This document shows, piece after piece, positions 5,719 to 6,004 of a stretch of DNA of 6,004 bases. Position 1 is the stretch's first letter; each line of letters starts with the position of its first letter. The stretch lies in NCBI GenBank assembly GCA_021846605.1, contig JAJZWQ010000175.1, positions 1-6,004 on the forward strand, written 5' to 3'. The stretch comes from Bacillota bacterium (GTDB lineage: Bacteria > Bacillota_E > RBS10-35 > JAJYVN01). Under the pieces are notes generated by a model. That model saw only the letters and a list, made by a program, of their open reading frames with translations. It was not told the DNA's origin and did not search any database. The translations under genes were made by a program, and so were the position numbers.

Positions 5719-6004
5719 ATGGCCGTGGACCCCGAACTCCGCGCCCACCTGGAGGCCATCCGCTCCGAGATGACCTCCATGCGTGTCGAGACGACCGCCA
5801 TCCGCGCCGACATCGTCGCAGTCGAGGAACGTGCCGTTGCTCGTGATGCCTCTACCCGCGAGGCCCTGGAAGCCCAAATCAGCGATACCCGTGGCACCCT
5901 GGAAGCCTCCCTGCGCGCCGAGACGACCGCCATCCGCGCCGACATCGTCGCAGTCGAGGAACGTGCCGTTGCTCGTGATGCCTCTACCCGCGAGGCCCTG
6001 GAAG
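5719..6004 (+). CDS. Partial gene for a tandem-repeat, probable coiled-coil protein
   Basis: An open frame starts at ATG 5719, preceded by a good G/A-rich ribosome binding site (GAGGGGGGA, 5704-5712), and stays open to the window edge, giving at least 95 residues. It is unrecognised by family. The protein begins MAVDPELRAHLEAIRSEM and is rich in Ala, Glu, Arg and Thr, with no Cys, Pro only at residue 5 and no Gly except one, which suggests a continuous helix. Residues from 24 on repeat with a 44-residue period: ETTAIRADIVAVEER, AVARDASTREALE, then AQISDTRGTLEASLRA, then the first two segments again. Forty-four is four 11-residue units, which would suit a hendecad-type coiled coil (inference). 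No signal peptide or membrane segment is seen in this part. The job of the protein is unknown; structural, fibre-like or partner-binding roles are all possible. Confidence 0.65.
   Translation, partial: MAVDPELRAHLEAIRSEMTSMRVETTAIRADIVAVEERAVARDASTREALEAQISDTRGTLEASLRAETTAIRADIVAVEERAVARDASTREALE
5788..5872 (+). repeat. 132-bp tandem repeat, first copy of the identical core
   Basis: These 85 bases are identical to 5920-6004, offset by exactly 132 bases. Similarity extends upstream (5774-5787 against 5906-5919) with three mismatches. The offset is a multiple of three, so the protein frame is kept. The stretch between the cores (5873-5919) completes the unit. Confidence 0.9.
5920..6004 (+). 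repeat. 132-bp tandem repeat, second copy, cut by the window edge
   Basis: Identical over 85 bases to 5788-5872, including all third codon positions, which implies recent duplication or continuing gene conversion. The match reaches the last base of the window, so the array probably continues to the right. Confidence 0.9.

Noticed and set aside
5316..5945. 209-residue minus-strand frame opposite the repeat gene
   Set aside because: It mirrors the repeat with Ser/Arg/Ala-rich text. The plus frame has a better ribosome binding site and a coherent helical composition.
5788..6004. CRISPR array
   Set aside because: The repeated core is 85 bases long, lies in an open coding frame and has a coding period of 132. 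There are no short repeats with unique spacers.

Overview
The window is very GC-rich DNA with a tricistronic gerA-type spore-germinant receptor operon (about 1100-4877, + strand) at its centre. The three genes are a GerA-family membrane subunit, a GerB-family permease-like subunit and a Ger(x)C-family lipoprotein. They are joined by two GTGA stop/start overlaps. An endospore germination receptor with this base composition suggests a high-GC, spore-forming member of the Bacillota (Symbiobacterium/Thermaerobacter/Limnochorda-like lineages are candidates). That placement is inference: no rRNA or other phylogenetic marker is present.

Layout. Positions 1-160 hold nothing I can assign. Positions 224-592 hold a frame-broken remnant of an uncharacterised protein family, recognised by a Cys cluster (CSCPHC) and a GRPYTLVCTKN motif. 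Positions 593-1099 have no convincing gene; they contain a strong GC hairpin and presumably the operon's promoter, which I cannot locate. The ger operon follows. After gerC come a short gap with a palindrome (4899-4915) and a degraded druA-like (DUF4338) gene at 5020-5572, whose conserved segments lie in three different reading frames. A 146-base gap with a perfect 7-bp hairpin then precedes a new open frame starting at 5719. This runs off the right edge and encodes a probable coiled-coil protein built from near-identical 132-bp (44-residue) repeats.

How the parts work together. The three Ger proteins are expected to assemble in the inner membrane of the dormant spore, sense a small-molecule germinant and trigger germination. 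The flanks look like accessory, decaying DNA: two pseudogenes and a recently duplicated repeat gene. I see no complete new system. The most unusual items are the 132-bp repeat gene, the glycine linker with its G8 tract in GerC, and the three-frame druA remnant.
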